NCBI GenBank assembly: GCA_014859685.1
Contig: JACUTU010000008.1
Location: forward strand, 1 to 51,022
Length of the DNA stretch: 51,022 nt
Source of the DNA: Sulfurospirillum sp.
GTDB lineage: Bacteria; Campylobacterota; Campylobacteria; Campylobacterales; Sulfurospirillaceae
Reading direction: 5' to 3'
In this document: piece after piece, positions 9,392 through 19,100 of the stretch
Numbering within the stretch: position 1 is the stretch's first letter
Layout: each line of letters begins with the position of its first letter
Program-made: the position numbers and the translations under genes
Notes under the pieces: model-generated
Databases searched by the model: none
Told to the model about the DNA's origin: nothing
What the model saw: only the letters and a program-made list of their open reading frames with translations

Positions 9392-10100
9392 AAACATCCA
9401 AGTCAGTAAAAAAAATGTAAAAAACATCACTTTAAAAGTAAGACCAAATGGGGAAGTGATTTTAACTGCTCCAGAGATGACTAGTGATGAGCATATAGAG
9501 TTTATAGTCAAAAAAAGAACCAAATGGATAGAAAAAAAGAAAGAGTTTTTTGCATCATTTGAAGTGAGTGAAAAAGAGTATGTGAGTGGCGAAGATTTTA
9601 AATATTTAGGGCGAAGCTACAGGCTTAAAGTTATTGAATCAAAAAAAGAAACTGTTAAGCTTCAAAGAGGCTATTTAGAAATCTATGTTAAAAATAAAAA
9701 TGATTTAAAACGAAAACAAAATTTAGTTTACCAGTGGTATTATGAAAAAGCATTGCTTCATTTTTTCAATATTTTGCAAGAATTTAATAAAATTGTTAAA
9801 CAAGAGATAAAAGATATAAAAATCAGACAAATGAAAACAAGATGGGGGAGTTGCAACTCGCACAAATCATATATTAATCTTAATATTGAACTTATAAAAA
9901 AGCCAAAAATTTGTATAGAATATGTGGTTTTTCATGAACTGGTTCATTTGATTTATCCAAACCATTCTAAGCAATTTTACGATTATTTAGCTCTTTATAT
10001 GAGTGATTGGGAAAAACGCAAAGAGATTTTAGAGAAAACATATGAAACTAAACCACTATGGACAGGAAGTACACTACCTTACGCCATATTATTTAGCTGA
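9384..10100 (+). CDS. YgjP-like (DUF45/SprT-related) zinc metallopeptidase
   Basis: A 238-residue protein with the zincin motif HELVH at 184-188 and a following H about eight residues on (PNHSKQFY). A conserved motif MKTRWGSCNSHKSYINLN precedes it, as in the M48-like YgjP/DUF45 family. These peptidases are frequent last genes of type I restriction operons; their substrate is unknown. The start overlaps the hsdR stop by 8 bases. It is the last gene of the defence operon; no clear terminator hairpin follows. Confidence 0.88.
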   Translation: MLENIQVSKKNVKNITLKVRPNGEVILTAPEMTSDEHIEFIVKKRTKWIEKKKEFFASFEVSEKEYVSGEDFKYLGRSYRLKVIESKKETVKLQRGYLEIYVKNKNDLKRKQNLVYQWYYEKALLHFFNILQEFNKIVKQEIKDIKIRQMKTRWGSCNSHKSYINLNIELIKKPKICIEYVVFHELVHLIYPNHSKQFYDYLALYMSDWEKRKEILEKTYETKPLWTGSTLPYAILFS

Positions 10101-10191
10101 AATATCCAATAGCAACTAGCTTTTATAACCTTTCCAAATTCGCAGTTCTGATATATGAGTCTGATGCTTTTTACTATATATTGCGATTTGC

Positions 10192-10617
10192 TTACATGTA
10201 AGGGCTAACTTTTTGCATGATGGCGTGCCAATCACGGCAAAAATGCTTTTTGATAAAACCTGTTGTGTGTGGCAAAAAGCAGTTGCTGCAATCTTGATGG
10301 AGTGCTTTTTCACTGACAAATACTTTGCTATTTTTTGCACTTATGATGCAAGTACTAAAAAGTGTTTTATCACGCATCTTTTTGATCCCATCATCATCAA
10401 AGCGAAAATGGGGACAGGCACACAAAAAACAATTCAGCTTTTTCATTGCGTGGCATTTGGTATTTTCCGCATACAGGGGACAAAAATCTGGCTCAAGCTG
10501 ACGCATATTGTCATAATCAAAATATGCTATAAGTTGTTCATCAGTCAAATTTATAAGTTTTTCTAGTAGTATTTTGTGCTTTTGTGCGTGTTGCTTGCAC
10601 CACTGAAGGTATGTCAA
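10192..10617 (-). CDS. Cysteine-rich small protein (zf-like / PF04071-type)
   Basis: A 141-residue protein whose middle, CPLYAENTKCHAMKKLNC then FLCACPHFRF, matches the pattern of the Cys-rich small domain family of unknown function. About eleven cysteines in all make metal binding likely. The start is a TTG (DNA: GGAG, then TTGACATAC), chosen by the upstream GGAG. The last codons and the stop lie inside a TTACATGTAA palindrome, the first copy of the repeat that marks the core genome. It faces away from the MFS gene, with which it shares a 150-bp divergent promoter region holding a second copy of the palindrome (10648). No function can be assigned. Confidence 0.7.
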   Translation of the reverse strand: MTYLQWCKQHAQKHKILLEKLINLTDEQLIAYFDYDNMRQLEPDFCPLYAENTKCHAMKKLNCFLCACPHFRFDDDGIKKMRDKTLFSTCIISAKNSKVFVSEKALHQDCSNCFLPHTTGFIKKHFCRDWHAIMQKVSPYM

Positions 10618-10769
10618 AATAATTACTCCAAAAATTCAATTTTATTTTACATGTAATGATATTATAATTTTTATCAATTTTCCAAAGAATTCGCCACACA
10701 AGCTTTGAGCGAATCTTCTTGAAAAAATATAAAAAATCAGAATTCATAAAATCATTTTAGGAGAAAGTT

Positions 10770-11924
10770 TTGCAAACAAACAAATTTCAAAAAAAAGAGG
10801 TGCTTACTATATCGTTTGCACACTTTTCACACGATGTTTATTCTTCTTTTTTGGCACCTATATTGCCACTTTTGATTGAAAAACTAGGTATTAGTCTTTT
10901 TTTAAGTGCTTTTTTGGATATCGCAAGAAGTGTTCCCTCACTGCTCAATCCTTTTTTTGGACTCATAGCTGAAAAAACAGGGGTGAAGTATTTTGTGATT
11001 TTAACTCCTGCCATCACGGCTATTTCAATGTCGCTCATCGGACTTTCGCCCTCTTATACAATAGTTTTGATCTTACTTTTTGTAGCGGGTATCTCAGCGG
11101 CACTTTTTCATGTTCCCTCTCCTACAATGATCAAAGAGGTGAGTGGCGAAAAAACAGGAACAGGGATGAGCTTTTTTATGGTAGGTGGTGAACTTGCACG
11201 CACACTTGGACCACTTTTGGTAACCGCTGGAATCTCGTGGTGGGGTTTTGAGGGGATGTACAAACTGATGCCACTTGGCATTATCGCTTCACTAATCCTT
11301 TACATGCAACTTAAAGATTTTGATACAAACAGAACTCTGCAAAAGCCTAAAGAAAAAGGGGATACAAAAAAAGTTCTCAAACAATTTACACCATTTTTAG
11401 GAACACTAGCAGGATTTATTCTTTTTCAATCAGCTATGAAGCGGGCTTTAACGCTCTATCTGCCTGTTTATCTCATTGCGCAAGGGCAAAGTTTATGGTA
11501 TGCTGGAATCTCCTTGTCTATCTTGCAAGGTTTTGGCGTGCTTGGCACCATGTTTTCAGGAAATATCTCAGATAAGATAGGCAGAAGCAATACACTATTT
11601 GTAGCAAGTGCTGGCTCTGTAATTGCGATGGCACTTTTTATCTTCACAAATCATTTGGTATTTTTAGCATTTTTAGGACTTTTCTTGCTCTCAAGTGGAC
11701 CTGTCTTGATGGCGAGCGTGCAAGATACGAATTCAAATATGCCCACATTTCTCAATAGTGTGTACATGTCAATCAACTTTGGAGTTAGTTCTCTTGTGGT
11801 GTTTGCTGTTGGATTTGCTGGTGATCTTTGGGGCTTACATGTAACCTATATCATTACAAATATCATCGCAATCGGCTGCATTCCTATGGCGTTTTTGCTT
11901 GGTAAAACTGTGCAAAAAAACTAG
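10770..11924 (+). CDS. Major facilitator superfamily transporter (fosmidomycin-resistance-like)
   Basis: A 384-residue membrane protein with about twelve hydrophobic segments and no signal peptide. The sequences FAHFSHDVYSSFLAPILP near the N-terminus and GGELARTLGPLL at about residues 138-149 resemble the Fsr/YfkF-like efflux branch of the MFS. The start is TTG, set by a strong AGGAG at 10759-10763. It converges on trkH, with the stop codons overlapping by 4 bases, so there is no room for a separate terminator. The substrate is unknown. Confidence 0.8.
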   Translation: MQTNKFQKKEVLTISFAHFSHDVYSSFLAPILPLLIEKLGISLFLSAFLDIARSVPSLLNPFFGLIAEKTGVKYFVILTPAITAISMSLIGLSPSYTIVLILLFVAGISAALFHVPSPTMIKEVSGEKTGTGMSFFMVGGELARTLGPLLVTAGISWWGFEGMYKLMPLGIIASLILYMQLKDFDTNRTLQKPKEKGDTKKVLKQFTPFLGTLAGFILFQSAMKRALTLYLPVYLIAQGQSLWYAGISLSILQGFGVLGTMFSGNISDKIGRSNTLFVASAGSVIAMALFIFTNHLVFLAFLGLFLLSSGPVLMASVQDTNSNMPTFLNSVYMSINFGVSSLVVFAVGFAGDLWGLHVTYIITNIIAIGCIPMAFLLGKTVQKN

Positions 11925-13366
11925 AATTTTTTCCAAAAGCGTGGTATGAAAATGAGAAAAAATGTATAAATTTCAAGTCGCCCTATGATCATGGCAACAG
12001 AAAGTACACCCAAATCTACACTACTAAAAAATGCGTAATTTTGTGCTGGGCCAACTTTACCAAATCCAGGCCCCACATTGCCAACGCAAGCAATTGCTGT
12101 TGATATTGCGGTGAGTGCGTCATAACCGTTTGAAAAGAGATAGACCACGACTACTGCATTTGTAAGGATAAAAAGTAAAAAAAATCCAAAGGTTGCGGAG
12201 ATTACGCCAGATGAGATGGTGCTTTGGTTGATATAAACATTGATGATGGCATTTGGATGGAGAATCTTTTTAATTTCTGCGATGGCAAGCTTTGCACCAA
12301 GCACGAAACGGATGACTTTTATGCCTCCAGAGGTTGAGCCAGCATTACCACCAACTAGCATCGCGATAAAAATCAGCGTCACAGCAAATGGTCCCCAAAG
12401 TTCATAGTCCAATGAGGCAAAACCTGTCGTTGTAAGCACAGAGATCACATTGAAACTCGCATGCGTAAGAGCTGCAAACCAACTCATATTGCCCTGTATT
12501 GCGACTATAAAAGCAAGCACTACAGAGATGATCACAAATAAAATGCTATACCAAACGAACTCTTCACTCTTATACCCTATCGTATCGCCATTCACAAGTT
12601 TGAGGTGTGCTAAAAAATTGATGCCTGAGATGAACATAAAAAAAGTGAGCGTCCAGAGTATATAAGGACTTTCTGCAAAATATCCGATAGAAGCATTTTT
12701 TGTGGAAAAACCCCCTGTAGAAATGGTGGAAAAAGCGTGGTTAATTGCATCAAAAAAACTCATGCCCTCAAGTATCAACAAAAAAGCACAAGCAGCTGTA
12801 ATCAAGAGATAGATATTCCAAATACTTATCGCCGTATCTTTTATCTTTGGTGTGATTTTTTCAAGTTTTATACCCGTAGATTCTGCTTTAAAAAGCGTTA
12901 AAGAGCCATTTGGATTGATGAGTGAAAGCAATCCAACGCTAAGCACAACAATTCCTATGCCGCCAATCCAGTGCATCAGGCTTCGGTGCATAAGAATCAT
13001 CTTCGGTAAGGCTTCTATGTCAGTATAGATCGTAGCACCCGTTGTTGTAAACCCGCTTATAGCCTCAAAAAAGGCTTGTGCAACACTCACATCGCTGTAG
13101 AGATACAAAGGCGTACCACCAGCGATACCCAAAAGTATCCAGATGAGATTGACACTCAAGATGCCCTCTTTGATACTCAAAATAACTTTATGATTATAAA
13201 CAAAAAGATAGAAGATAAAATTGGTTAGAAAAAAAATAGCATCAAATATCAAAAAATTGACAAAATGCTCACCATAATGCACCCCAATAGCAATAGGAAG
13301 CAAAAATGTAGCGGACAAGCCCATGCCGATGGTAACGATAAGTTTGAGAATATTTTTATAGAGCAT
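11921..13366 (-). CDS. trkH: Potassium uptake protein TrkH
   Basis: About 481 residues with the four membrane-pore-membrane repeats of the Trk/Ktr family; selectivity-filter-like turns include ISGFTTTGAT, ISTGGFST, LTTTGFAS and CVGNVGPGFG. It forms the pore through which K+ (or K+ with H+/Na+) enters, gated by TrkA. I chose ATG 13366 (MLYKNILKLIV), which overlaps the trkA stop by 11 bases; a longer frame to 13432 exists but would run deep into trkA. It is the second gene of a trkA-trkH operon. Confidence 0.93.
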   Translation of the reverse strand: MLYKNILKLIVTIGMGLSATFLLPIAIGVHYGEHFVNFLIFDAIFFLTNFIFYLFVYNHKVILSIKEGILSVNLIWILLGIAGGTPLYLYSDVSVAQAFFEAISGFTTTGATIYTDIEALPKMILMHRSLMHWIGGIGIVVLSVGLLSLINPNGSLTLFKAESTGIKLEKITPKIKDTAISIWNIYLLITAACAFLLILEGMSFFDAINHAFSTISTGGFSTKNASIGYFAESPYILWTLTFFMFISGINFLAHLKLVNGDTIGYKSEEFVWYSILFVIISVVLAFIVAIQGNMSWFAALTHASFNVISVLTTTGFASLDYELWGPFAVTLIFIAMLVGGNAGSTSGGIKVIRFVLGAKLAIAEIKKILHPNAIINVYINQSTISSGVISATFGFFLLFILTNAVVVVYLFSNGYDALTAISTAIACVGNVGPGFGKVGPAQNYAFFSSVDLGVLSVAMIIGRLEIYTFFLIFIPRFWKKF

Positions 13367-14672
13367 TGATCCATTTTCTGCATTTTTCTGCTGCTTCTTT
13401 TTTACAAAAACATACAAGCATACTCGTATCAATTGGCATAAATTTTTTGTTTAGTAGCATCAATGCATCATTTTGGATAATGAAAGCAAGGATATTTTCA
13501 CCCTCAATAGGATAGATAAAGCGAGTTTCGGGCAAAACTTCTCGAATAAATCCAATCGCTTCTCCACCACAAAAAAGTTTTTCCCGCACCAAAGAACTTG
13601 AACCAATAACTTCTAAAATAGAATAATACGCATTGATCTTAGGGCCTCTAATAACCATCATTCCAAGTGAGTGCATCAGATTGTAATGCACGATATCGTT
13701 ATTGATGGCAACAACTTTTTCAATGCCCTGCTCTTTTGCTTCTACGCATTTAACGATATTTTCTTCGTCATTGCTACTACTAGCAATGATCATATCAGCA
13801 TTTTTCAATCCCTCTTCTTCGTAAAAACGGATATCTCCATATCTACTATTGATTACTGTTGCTTTGTCTTGTAAAATCTGTGCTGCATTGTTACACTTTG
13901 TTATATCTTTTTCAATTATTTTTATCGATATATTGTTGCGGCATAGAACTTTTGCTATCTCTATGCCCAACATATCGGCTCCAAATATAACAATGTTTTT
14001 GATGGAGCGTGGCATATTTTGATTTACTTGTGAACAAATCTGTCTAATGTCGTCTTGTGCGCCAAATAAGTAAAGCATATCTTTATCAAGCAACATCTCA
14101 TCATCGCTTGGTATAAAAAACTTTTTATCTCTATCAATTCCTACAACACTCACATAGTTTGAATTGAGTGAAAAAACAGGTATTTGTTCGTTCGAATTCT
14201 CTCTTGCAACTCTTACTGAGACGAGTTTAAATGAGGTTTTGTAAAAGGATTTGACATTGTTTGCTTTTGGAAAGTCGAGCAATGAACGAAGCGATAAAGC
14301 GGTCAATTCATAAGGAAAAACAGCATCACTAATACCAACTTTTTGTGCTATAGTGCTTCTTGCAAAAAATTCATTACGGAGACGAACTATCTTTCTTTGT
14401 ACATTGATCTTTTCTTGTGCTATCAAGCAAGAGATGATATTGATCTCATCACTATCAGTGACTGCTATAAAAAGATCAAAACTTCTTTCTTTTAACGCCT
14501 CATAAGTTTTCGGATCTTCCACATTACCACTGATAGTAAGTACATCAACACTCTCTTGTAGCCTGCTGAGGGCTTCTGAGTTTCTATCCATAACGATAAC
14601 ATTATGTGCTATGCTCAAAGCATTCGCTAGTCGAAACCCAACGCCACCAACGCCAGCTATAATAATATCCAC
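13356..14672 (-). CDS. trkA: Trk system K+ uptake regulator TrkA
   Basis: A 438-residue cytoplasmic protein with two Rossmann RCK domains, each with a nucleotide-binding glycine motif (GVGGVGFRLA at 7-16; VIFGADMLGIEIA at about 225-237), each followed by a TrkA-C domain. The form binds NAD(H)/ATP and gates TrkH. It starts 12 bases after the selD stop and overlaps trkH, so it may be cotranscribed with selD. Confidence 0.94.
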   Translation of the reverse strand: MDIIIAGVGGVGFRLANALSIAHNVIVMDRNSEALSRLQESVDVLTISGNVEDPKTYEALKERSFDLFIAVTDSDEINIISCLIAQEKINVQRKIVRLRNEFFARSTIAQKVGISDAVFPYELTALSLRSLLDFPKANNVKSFYKTSFKLVSVRVARENSNEQIPVFSLNSNYVSVVGIDRDKKFFIPSDDEMLLDKDMLYLFGAQDDIRQICSQVNQNMPRSIKNIVIFGADMLGIEIAKVLCRNNISIKIIEKDITKCNNAAQILQDKATVINSRYGDIRFYEEEGLKNADMIIASSSNDEENIVKCVEAKEQGIEKVVAINNDIVHYNLMHSLGMMVIRGPKINAYYSILEVIGSSSLVREKLFCGGEAIGFIREVLPETRFIYPIEGENILAFIIQNDALMLLNKKFMPIDTSMLVCFCKKEAAEKCRKWINAL

Positions 14673-14683
14673 TTTCTATTTCC

Positions 14684-15715
14684 TCATCGAAGAATTAAAC
14701 TTTTATCTTCTTTAGTTATAATTTCTGCAATGATAGAGCTATAAGTATAACCATCATTTTGCAAATCTTGTAGCAATAAAGGTGCATCTTTTTGGCTTAC
14801 ACTAATCAAAAGTCCGCCCGAAGTTTGGGCATCATAAACAAATATCTCATCAGCATACTCTTTAAGAATGCTTACATGTGGGTTTACATGTAGTTTGTTT
14901 GCATAAGTTCCAGCAGGGATGATCCCCATGCTTGCCAAATCTTTTGCTTCTTCCAAAATAGGTATAGCTTCAAAGTCAAAAGCTATACTCACTTTTTGAT
15001 CGCTCATTTCATATGCATGCCCAAAAAGTCCAAAACCAGTCACATCTGTACACGCGCTCACGCTGTAGCGACGCATAAGAATAGAAGCTTTATGGTTGAG
15101 TTGTGCCATGATGGCAGCTACTTTTTTTATCGATGAAAGTTCAAGCATATCTGCTTTGATAGCAGTACTGAGTACACCCATACCGATAGGTTTTGTCAAA
15201 ATCAACACATCACCGATGCGTGGGGTGTTGTTTCTGTATATTTTTTGTGGATGCACAAGCCCTGTGACACTCAGCCCATAAATCATTTCTGGAGTTTCTA
15301 TCGTATGTCCACCGATGATCATGCCGCCACACTCTTTTACTTTTGATTGTCCACCCTCAAGCATCTCTTTGAGTACACTTTTTGGATGATGGCAACCATC
15401 AAAACCTACAATATTCATAGCGGTCAGGACATCGCCACCCATAGCAAAAACATCGCTAAGCGAATTTGCGGCCGCTATTTGTCCATACATGTAAGGATTA
15501 TCAACAACTGGCGTTATAACATCAAGCGTTTGTACGAGTGCTTTATGCTCATCAAGAGCGTACACACTCGCATCGTCGCTACTATCGATGCCAACAAGTA
15601 TGTTTTTATCTACCGTATCGATACTGCTAAGAATATGTGACAGCTCACCCGGAGCCAATTTAGCAGCTCAACCAGCAGCTTTTACATACTTGGTAAGCTT
15701 ATGTGAATTATCCAT
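14684..15715 (-). CDS. selD: Selenide, water dikinase SelD, a selenoprotein (Sec16)
   Basis: SelD makes selenophosphate from selenide and ATP, the selenium donor for Sec-tRNA. A start-to-stop search without recoding would begin at an internal Met and lose the active site. Reading from ATG 15715 gives MDNSHKLTKYVKAAG, then in-frame TGA (15668-15670), then AAKLAPGEL. The TGA sits exactly at the catalytic Cys position of Cys-type SelD, so it is read as selenocysteine; length becomes 343 residues, normal for the family. A SECIS-like hairpin starts 11 bases after the TGA. The conserved LVGIDSSDDASVY and later DVTGFGLFGH motifs are present. The start codon abuts the yedF stop with no gap, indicating a yedF-selD operon. 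Confidence 0.93.
15641..15657 (-). promoter_or_regulatory. Bacterial SECIS hairpin of selD
   Basis: On the minus strand, 11 bases after the UGA, GGCTC and GAGCT pair around the loop CGGGT, extended by a U-G pair. Distance, short stem and a loop containing GU fit the SelB-binding bacterial SECIS. This is predicted by eye. Confidence 0.7.
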
Positions 15716-16303
15716 CTAGAGCGAAATGGTTCCAACAGAATTGACAAGCATTTCAACAGTTCCATAAGCATTGCCAACAACACCCACTTTAAGCTGATCG
15801 CTTAAGCCAAAATACTCCAAACAAACACCACATGAGAAAATCTCAACACCTTTTTGTTCAAGCACTTTGAGTGCTGTCATAACATCACTATCTTGTGGCG
15901 CTGTAGTAAGTTTAACCGCAGCATTAACACATATCAGTGTTTTTGGCAATTGTGGCAACTCTGCTATCGATCGCAAAAATCCGACGACAAGTTTGCCACC
16001 GAGTTCGCCATCGCCGATTGTATCTGATTTAAGAAAAATCACTTTGTTTAAAAATTTTTCATCTTGTTCTTCCACAATATCACAACCATAGCCTTTGATA
16101 ATCGTGATACAACTCTCACCATTGGCTTCATCCTTACATGTAAGCTGAAAACCGCCTTTTGTTGCGAAACGCTGGATATTTTGTTTTGATGAATCTGAGT
16201 TGATGATGACTTCTAGTATATCATTGTCTTGCAAATTATCGAGTGCTTTTTTGGTTTGTAACACTGGTTCTGGGCAAGCTAAATTCCGGCAATCTATTTT
16301 CAT
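15716..16303 (-). CDS. yedF: Selenium metabolism protein YedF (TusA-DsrE fusion)
   Basis: A 195-residue protein with an N-terminal TusA/SirA domain (CRNLACPEPVLQTKKAL, with the CPEP persulfide/selenide cysteine at about residue 10) and a C-terminal DsrE/DsrF-like domain with cysteines in FSCGVCLEYFGL. It is placed in selenium trafficking by its consistent linkage to selD. A GGAGAAG ribosome site lies 6 bases before the ATG. The stop is directly joined to the selD start. Confidence 0.9.
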   Translation of the reverse strand: MKIDCRNLACPEPVLQTKKALDNLQDNDILEVIINSDSSKQNIQRFATKGGFQLTCKDEANGESCITIIKGYGCDIVEEQDEKFLNKVIFLKSDTIGDGELGGKLVVGFLRSIAELPQLPKTLICVNAAVKLTTAPQDSDVMTALKVLEQKGVEIFSCGVCLEYFGLSDQLKVGVVGNAYGTVEMLVNSVGTISL

Positions 16304-16372
16304 TGTTTCTTCTCCATAGTTTTAATTAGTAGTTTTTGCTCAATCCTTGAGCCTTTGAAAAAAGGGAGATTT

Positions 16373-16555
16373 TTAGTTAAATTTCGCTTCAATCCACTTT
16401 TGAGCAGCTTCTATAGTCTCAAATTTTTGGCTTTTTGCAACTTGTACTTGTCCTTCATAAAAGCGTACGCGAATGCCATCTTGTACTTCATCAACCTTGA
16501 TACGAGTAATTCTATCAGTGTTAAGGTAAACCCTGTCATTTAATTTCACAAACAT
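16373..16555 (-). CDS. Small hypothetical protein (60 aa)
   Basis: MFVKLNDRVYLNTDRITRIKVDE begins a basic, beta-rich 60-residue protein. A clear AAGGAG lies 7 bases before the ATG, which supports real translation. It lies between yedF and the chemoreceptor gene, each separated by short gaps. I do not recognise a family; the alternating hydrophobic pattern suggests a small barrel or sheet. Confidence 0.65.
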   Translation of the reverse strand: MFVKLNDRVYLNTDRITRIKVDEVQDGIRVRFYEGQVQVAKSQKFETIEAAQKWIEAKFN

Positions 16556-16598
16556 AAATGCTCCTTAGTAATTTTTTAGAAGCTAATTGTAGCATATT

Positions 16599-18266
16599 TT
16601 ACTTTTGTGGCAAGTAACCTATGCGAAATCCGCCCCAATGACGACCCTGAATGTAAAGAGGTACCGAGATATCGTGCATAATAACCCCATCTTCTCGTCT
16701 GTATGTTTGCAACAGAACTCTTTTTTCATGATTGGCACCCCGTACACCACGGTCTGTAAAAATGCGTTTTGAACGGTTGCCAAAAAGATCTTTTTCATAA
16801 TCTCCACTTAATGGCGCTCTTGCGTTGTGCATAGGAATATAGCCTGATTTGTGCATCGCAACATCATACAATATACTGGAGTTTTCATTTTTAATCTTAT
16901 CAATGATCGCTGGGAATGTCTGGTCTGCAAAACTGTCGTATCGTGTGGTATATTTTTGTGGATTTGTGTTTGCAATCGGTTTGAAATTTGTGTCAAAAAT
17001 ATCTTCAATACGCAATTTTCCATTCTTGAGTGCCTCTGTGAAAATCCGCTCAATGCCCTCTTTTGCCCACTTACATGTAGCAAACATCTTTTCATGATAG
17101 GGATCCATAGCAAACTCACTCACCCGCTCATGTGCATCCTCTGCACTGTCGATTATATCTTGCGTTTGTGCTGTGATCTCACTCATCTCTTTTGTGGCGG
17201 CTTCTAATTGTTCACTGATCTTTGAAATTGCTGTTTTTATGTTGAGCAGATGTTCGCTGTTTTGATCTGAATTTTGTGCGATATGTTCTATCTGCTCTTC
17301 AATCTTGCCAGCATTTTTGATAAAATCTAGCACCTCTCCACTTACTCTTTGCACTTTTGTGCTTGCATTTTCAACTGCTTGAGTAAGTAGGGCAATACTT
17401 GAAAAAACATCGCTTGTGTCTTGCTGGATCTGTTTTACTATGATATTGACTTCACCTGTAGATTTTGAAGTTCGCTCAGCTAGATTGCGTACCTCATCTG
17501 CAACCACCGCAAACCCCCTACCATGTTCACCCGCTCTAGCAGCTTCAATAGCGGCATTGAGTGCGAGTAAGTTGGTTTGATCAGCAATATCATCAATCAC
17601 TGTAGTAACATTTTCAATGTTCATGGATTTTTCTTTAAGCCCTTCAACTCTCCCACTCGCTTCATGCGTTTGTTCATTGATGGAGTGCATAAGAGTAATT
17701 ACATCGTTGAGTTCTTGTATGCTTTTGCGGCTTTCATTCATAGAGAGATTTGCAAAATTAGAAGCTTCTTGTGAGTTTTTGCTTACTTCTTGGATATGTT
17801 CAAAAATTTGTTGTGCAAAAACGGATATCTTTGCTATCCCTTGTGCTTTTTCTTCTAATTTTTTGGAGATGCTGTCTATAGAAAACATCAATTTTGCAGT
17901 TGCGATAGAGTTTGTACCGGCACTTTGAGAGTAATTTTCACCCAAAGACATAAGCAAAGAGATTTGTTTAAAGATGCCGCCTAATATCTTTTGAATAAAT
18001 GGCGAACTTTGAGCAACTCGTAAAAAGTTTTTGGAATTTTCATCTCTTTTTTGTGCGACTCGGTCATTAAGTTTTGCCATATAATCCAACCCTTCACCGA
18101 GCGGGTAAAACAGCAAAACATACAAACTCACGGCAAAAAGTCCAAATAAAAATAAGCCGGATAAAGCAGTCAAAAGTACACTTTCAACATAAAAAGCACT
18201 ACTCATCATCACTAAAAACAAAACCCCAAATAAAGCAACAATCTTCAAAAATAAACTTCGCAGCAT
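16599..18266 (-). CDS. Methyl-accepting chemotaxis protein with C-terminal sensor-like domain
   Basis: About 555 residues. Two membrane helices lie in the first 65 residues with almost no periplasmic loop. The signalling hairpin follows, with the highly conserved tip [21 protein letters not shown] and [14 protein letters not shown]. After it comes a 170-residue C-terminal domain (about 385-555) ending [21 protein letters not shown], a Cache/PAS-like element often seen at the C-terminus of Campylobacterota and deltaproteobacterial receptors. It therefore probably senses a cytoplasmic signal. ATG 18266 was chosen because GAGGA lies 8 bases upstream. Confidence 0.9.
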   Translation of the reverse strand: MLRSLFLKIVALFGVLFLVMMSSAFYVESVLLTALSGLFLFGLFAVSLYVLLFYPLGEGLDYMAKLNDRVAQKRDENSKNFLRVAQSSPFIQKILGGIFKQISLLMSLGENYSQSAGTNSIATAKLMFSIDSISKKLEEKAQGIAKISVFAQQIFEHIQEVSKNSQEASNFANLSMNESRKSIQELNDVITLMHSINEQTHEASGRVEGLKEKSMNIENVTTVIDDIADQTNLLALNAAIEAARAGEHGRGFAVVADEVRNLAERTSKSTGEVNIIVKQIQQDTSDVFSSIALLTQAVENASTKVQRVSGEVLDFIKNAGKIEEQIEHIAQNSDQNSEHLLNIKTAISKISEQLEAATKEMSEITAQTQDIIDSAEDAHERVSEFAMDPYHEKMFATCKWAKEGIERIFTEALKNGKLRIEDIFDTNFKPIANTNPQKYTTRYDSFADQTFPAIIDKIKNENSSILYDVAMHKSGYIPMHNARAPLSGDYEKDLFGNRSKRIFTDRGVRGANHEKRVLLQTYRREDGVIMHDISVPLYIQGRHWGGFRIGYLPQK

Positions 18267-18335
18267 AACACAATCCTCGTGCAAAAAATTTTGAAAGCGA
18301 AACGCTGAGTTTATCTAATTGATATGAAAAAAAAA

Positions 18336-19100
18336 TTATATTTTGTTGTTAATATACCGAACCGTCAGAAAGACACATATGGAGAGGATAATCATCACAG
18401 CAGCCACTGGAGCTGAATAGGCAAGTCCAAAACTTGTAAATCTATCGTATATCAAAACAGGAGCGGTCATCGGGTGATAGACTAAAATTACGACAGCACC
18501 AAATTCTCCAAGACCTCTGCCCCACATCATTAGGCAACCATTGATGATATCTTTTTTTGCATTTGGAATGGAAATTGTAAAGAAAACTTGTAAAGGGTTT
18601 GCTCCGAGTGTTCTTGCAACTTTTTCAAGCTTTACATCTACTTTTTTAAACCCCTCTTTGGCACCATTGATGAGAAAAGTCGCCGAGAGAAACATCATAG
18701 CTATCATAATACCAGCCTCTGTTCCAATAAACGAGATTCCAAAACTTTGAAAAAACCCGCCCAAACTGCCATCACCAAAAGCCAATAACAGAGCGATACC
18801 GGCTGCTGTATGTGGAATCATAATAGGAATATCCACAAGTGTTTCCAAAAAAGATTTACCATAAAAATCAAATCGCGCGATGATGTACGCTAGTGGCAAA
18901 CCAGTGATGAGGGCAAAGAGCGTTGCATACAGCGAAACTCGCATAGTTAAGATTACAGAATTTGTAACATCTGCTTCTTTGAGCGTAGTAAATAAAACAT
19001 CTATTTCATTTCCGATGAGTATCTTTAAAAGCGGGTAGGTGAGAAAAAAAAGTATTACAGAACCTAGCAAGATTAAAAGTATATTAAATCTATTTTTCAT
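18336..19100 (-). CDS. wtpB: Tungstate/molybdate ABC transporter permease (WtpB/ModB-like)
   Basis: A 254-residue permease with six hydrophobic helices and the binding-protein-dependent EAA loop (EKVARTLGANPLQVFFTISIPNAKKDIINGC). The next segment, GRGLGEFGAVVIL, is typical of Mo/W/sulfate permeases. The start overlaps the ATPase stop by 4 bases in a wtpA-wtpC-wtpB operon. Confidence 0.88.
   Translation of the reverse strand: MKNRFNILLILLGSVILFFLTYPLLKILIGNEIDVLFTTLKEADVTNSVILTMRVSLYATLFALITGLPLAYIIARFDFYGKSFLETLVDIPIMIPHTAAGIALLLAFGDGSLGGFFQSFGISFIGTEAGIMIAMMFLSATFLINGAKEGFKKVDVKLEKVARTLGANPLQVFFTISIPNAKKDIINGCLMMWGRGLGEFGAVVILVYHPMTAPVLIYDRFTSFGLAYSAPVAAVMIILSICVFLTVRYINNKI

Noticed and set aside
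10213-10566. 117-codon plus-strand ORF opposite the Cys-rich gene
   Set aside because: The minus strand has the Cys motif and a GGAG site; the plus frame has neither.
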